DNA from: Microcystis aeruginosa W13-11
Lineage (GTDB): Bacteria; Cyanobacteriota; Cyanobacteriia; Cyanobacteriales; Microcystaceae
Length of the DNA: 36,516 bases
Reading direction: 5' to 3'
NCBI GenBank assembly: GCA_009995705.1
Contig: JAADBR010000029.1
Span: 1 to 36,516 of the forward strand
Shown: one piece after another, positions 34,699 through 36,516 of the stretch
How the letters are laid out: each line of letters opens with the position of its first letter
Position numbering within the stretch: position 1 is the first letter of the stretch
Program-made: the position numbers and the translations under genes
The notes under the pieces: model-generated
The model's input: the letters and a program-made list of their open reading frames with translations, nothing else
Told to the model about the DNA's origin: nothing
Database searches by the model: none

Positions 34699-35800
34699 GT
34701 TAATTAATTTTTGGTGGCGTGATTTACCTGTAGCAGCTAGTAGAGTTTCTGGATTTCTTTCTGTTATTCTAGCTGATGGAATTTATCTGACACACTGGTC
34801 AAAAGTTGCCGCTTATGCTCCTGTTGTATCATTGGTGTTAGGTTTACTAATAGGTTGGTTTCATTTTGCTCCTGGGGAAACTTTTACCTTTTCGATTGGT
34901 GTGATGGCACTTTTGATGACAATCAGCAGTTTTGGAACTGGACTTGGAAGCTATCTTCTTGTAGGTTATGCCTTCGGTGATTTTTTTCTGTTTCAACACC
35001 CAAAAATAGGCAATATATTTCAAACTTTTTTGATAGTTCAGATTCCTCTGCTACTCTCTTATGCTCTTTTATCGATTCTCTTAATATCAATACCCCTAAC
35101 AAGTCAAGGGTTGCGTTTGCAAACAGTTCCTCGTCTCAAGACTTTAGGAACAATTGGCTTAGTTACTGAGGGATTACTCCAAGCAGTAATACAAAGTACC
35201 CTTGTATTTGTCTGGACACAGGCAGTACCGATATTGATTCGTCCGGTATATACATGGCAAGGCATTACACCACCAGTAGAGGCAATTCAGCCTCTTCAAT
35301 ACAATGGGCAAATGTTAGCTTTATTGGCAGGAATATTAGGTGCTGTGAGAATTTTCTTGGAGTTCAAAAGTTCATCGGATTCCCAAGTAAAAGAGCGAGG
35401 GGAAAAACTTCGAGAGGTTCTCCTCAGTAGGAAGATGCCTAATAATTCTCTACCCCCTGTAATTGGAGTATTTATCAAAGCTATTTGTTCTACTGCCATG
35501 CTTTCAGGAATGTTATCTAACTGGTTTGAGGCAATCATTCTGGGATTATCTATCACTGGAGTGATGTTACTTCGAGATAGCACGCCGAAAAAGTTAATGG
35601 GATGGGCCAATATAGTTTGTCGTTGTCCTATTGTGTTGCGTCTAATTGCTGCGACATGGTTGAGTTATTTTTTGGCTTCAATGATTATCGAACTAATGTG
35701 GAGAGGTGATTCTTTTATATCAATCGTTATCTCTACAATGGTTGGAATTATGATTTTTGCTTTACTGATGCCTAACCCAAAACAAAAAGCATTAGAATAG
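34688..35800 (+). CDS. large multi-pass membrane protein, unrecognised
   Basis: A 370-aa protein, about eight to ten hydrophobic helices, rich in Leu, Ile and Gly. I start at ATG 34688, preceded by GGGGAA; the frame could open at TTG 34676. The only soluble stretch is around 225-260 (EFKSSSDSQVKERGEKLREVLLSRK). No transporter, channel or enzyme signature is recognised. The start lies inside the end of the preceding gene, and the PT-TG gene follows after 11 bp, so the three genes form one operon. A membrane partner, exporter or immunity role is possible from context, but not shown. Confidence 0.58.
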   Translation: METKLINFWWRDLPVAASRVSGFLSVILADGIYLTHWSKVAAYAPVVSLVLGLLIGWFHFAPGETFTFSIGVMALLMTISSFGTGLGSYLLVGYAFGDFFLFQHPKIGNIFQTFLIVQIPLLLSYALLSILLISIPLTSQGLRLQTVPRLKTLGTIGLVTEGLLQAVIQSTLVFVWTQAVPILIRPVYTWQGITPPVEAIQPLQYNGQMLALLAGILGAVRIFLEFKSSSDSQVKERGEKLREVLLSRKMPNNSLPPVIGVFIKAICSTAMLSGMLSNWFEAIILGLSITGVMLLRDSTPKKLMGWANIVCRCPIVLRLIAATWLSYFLASMIIELMWRGDSFISIVISTMVGIMIFALLMPNPKQKALE

Positions 35801-35811
35801 AGGAATCCCTA

Positions 35812-36438
35812 ATGAAAAAAAGCACTCTTGTCCTATTAGTTTTTTCTGTAGTTCTGCTCTTTTATTCAGAGCCAGCAATAGCTCATAACTGTAGTGGACT
35901 TCAAGATTGTTATCAGCAATCCAAGTTAGCGGCTCTCGCGGCTGCTTTAATTGCTCTTTTGTTGAGTTTATTGCTTGATTTTTCCCCTATTGGCTATTGG
36001 AAAGGCTTACTTGAGGCAATTACAGGTAGAGATATCCTAACTGGTGACAAGTTGGCTTGGTGGCAAAGAGCATTGAATCTTGTACCGGGTGGTAAGGGAG
36101 CTAGAACTGCTGCTAAGGCTGTTGATGATGTTAGCGATATTGCTAAGGCTGTTAACAAAGTTAGTGATGCGGCTAAAGTGGGTGAAGAAATTGGTGATAC
36201 TGCTAAGGCTGCTGGTAAAATGGGGGAAGCGGCTAAAGCTGTTGATGAAGTGGGTGATGCTGCTAAGGCTGAGAGTAGTGCGGCTAAAGCTGTTGATGAA
36301 GTGAGTGATGTGGCGAAGGCTGAGAGTGAAGCTACTAAGGCTGTTCTAGACAACCTTAACCGCTTTCAAAAACGCCTTCCCCGTGATGCCACCCCAATTC
36401 GAACCAGCAATTCTCATTTTGAAAACAAAAGAAGATAA
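35812..36438 (+). CDS. secreted protein with pre-toxin (PT-TG-like) segment, toxin domain absent
   Basis: A 208-aa protein. The signal peptide MKKSTLVLLVFSVVLLFYSEPAIA ends before HNCSGL; a second hydrophobic helix is at 38-56. Residues 60-92 (GYWKGLLEAITGRDILTGDKLAWWQRALNLVPGGKG) resemble the PT-TG pre-toxin module of polymorphic toxins, which normally precedes a C-terminal toxin. Here it is followed only by Ala-Lys-Ala-Val-Asp-x-Val repeats (about 98-178) and a short basic tail ending RTSNSHFENKRR. The toxin domain expected at this place is missing, and the tail is encoded by the right copy of the 19-bp repeat. It may be a truncated toxin, a delivery fragment or a secreted partner protein. 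Confidence 0.65.
   Translation: MKKSTLVLLVFSVVLLFYSEPAIAHNCSGLQDCYQQSKLAALAAALIALLLSLLLDFSPIGYWKGLLEAITGRDILTGDKLAWWQRALNLVPGGKGARTAAKAVDDVSDIAKAVNKVSDAAKVGEEIGDTAKAAGKMGEAAKAVDEVGDAAKAESSAAKAVDEVSDVAKAESEATKAVLDNLNRFQKRLPRDATPIRTSNSHFENKRR
36109..36345 (+). repeat. degenerate coding tandem repeat (GCTAAGGCTGTTGATGA type)
   Basis: Degenerate repeats of about 24-36 bases encode AKAVDDVSDIAKAV-like phrases in the PT-TG protein. They are imperfect but in the same frame, and they may promote length changes or recombination between related toxin genes. Confidence 0.6.
36404..36422 (+). repeat. 19-bp direct repeat, right copy
   Basis: CCAGCAATTCTCATTTTGA, identical to 32677-32695, lies inside the last codons of the PT-TG gene and just before its stop. 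This suggests that the 3' end of the gene was created or altered by recombination at this sequence. Confidence 0.8.
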
Positions 36439-36486
36439 AGTTCTCTTGTTCACATAGAGAACTTCTGTCTAATTATCATTTTTTTT
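36439..36486 (+). terminator. candidate terminator after the PT-TG gene
   Basis: AGTTCTCT (36439-36446) pairs with AGAGAACT (36456-36463) across a nine-base loop, starting one base after the stop codon. An eight-T run lies 15 bases further on, too far for a classic intrinsic terminator. A second weak stem (ATTATC/GATAAT) surrounds that T-run. Confidence 0.4.
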
Positions 36487-36516
36487 CAAGATAATCATCA
36501 TAATTAGCTTCAAGAG

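Noticed and set aside
35994..36353. 119-codon minus-strand frame opposite the PT-TG gene
   Set aside because: It is the mirror of the Ala/Lys repeat coding tract and is explained by that repeat composition.

Overview
The window reads as ordinary cyanobacterial chromosome, most likely Microcystis aeruginosa or a close relative. Three things support this. The gene set is cyanobacterial (a CupA/CupB-type CO2 hydration protein, a GUN4-domain protein, NrtS, DUF1823, DUF3288 and DUF3082 proteins, and dispersed trp genes). The HIP1 palindrome GCGATCGC occurs 13 times by my count, against fewer than one expected by chance. The spacers are full of short inverted-repeat elements of the kind Microcystis carries. 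Species assignment is inference, since no rRNA or tRNA gene is visible.

Layout. 1-2055: a possible IS200/IS605-like end, a Uma2-family nuclease gene, a small pseudogene with one stop codon, decayed DNA and a 64-aa conserved protein. 2415-5378: a STAS protein, an HdrB-like CCG-domain protein with a BON-domain protein directly behind it, and a convergent family 2 glycosyltransferase. 5643-10944: trpA, a 0.9-kb repeat-rich gap, a GT4-like glycosyltransferase, a DUF3288/coiled-coil pair, a 70-aa protein and trpC. 11378-15792: a class V aminotransferase (photorespiratory type), purA (TTG start) followed by rplY, and a DUF3082 membrane protein. 15846-24791: a DUF1400 alpha/beta hydrolase, Ppx/GppA phosphatase, a membrane pentapeptide-repeat protein, a 651-aa single-pass membrane protein, hslO (Hsp33) and a small SRPBCC-like protein. 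24853-27391: two overlapping pseudopilin genes and an EamA exporter. 27541-30216: DUF1823, the CO2 hydration protein, GUN4-domain protein, NrtS and a 57-aa ORF, all on the plus strand. 30256-32282: an OFA-type MFS transporter and a 2-Cys peroxiredoxin with a clear terminator.

The most unusual part is the right end (about 32.7-36.4 kb). It holds four AT-rich plus-strand genes unlike the housekeeping genes around them. The first has motifs resembling the animal AMOP domain. Two multi-pass membrane proteins follow, and then a secreted or membrane-anchored protein with a pre-toxin (PT-TG-like) segment and Ala-Lys-Ala-rich repeats but no C-terminal toxin domain. An identical 19-bp sequence lies just upstream of the first gene and again inside the 3' end of the last, so the block is bracketed by direct repeats. 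This is my best candidate for an undescribed, probably mobile or recombining, toxin-related cassette; its function is not established.

The intergenic DNA carries several families of short inverted-repeat elements: three copies of a CCCCCCTTAAT/AAGGGGGG element, two copies of a TTATACTAAATC element, one TATAGCGTTTC element, and several single hairpins.
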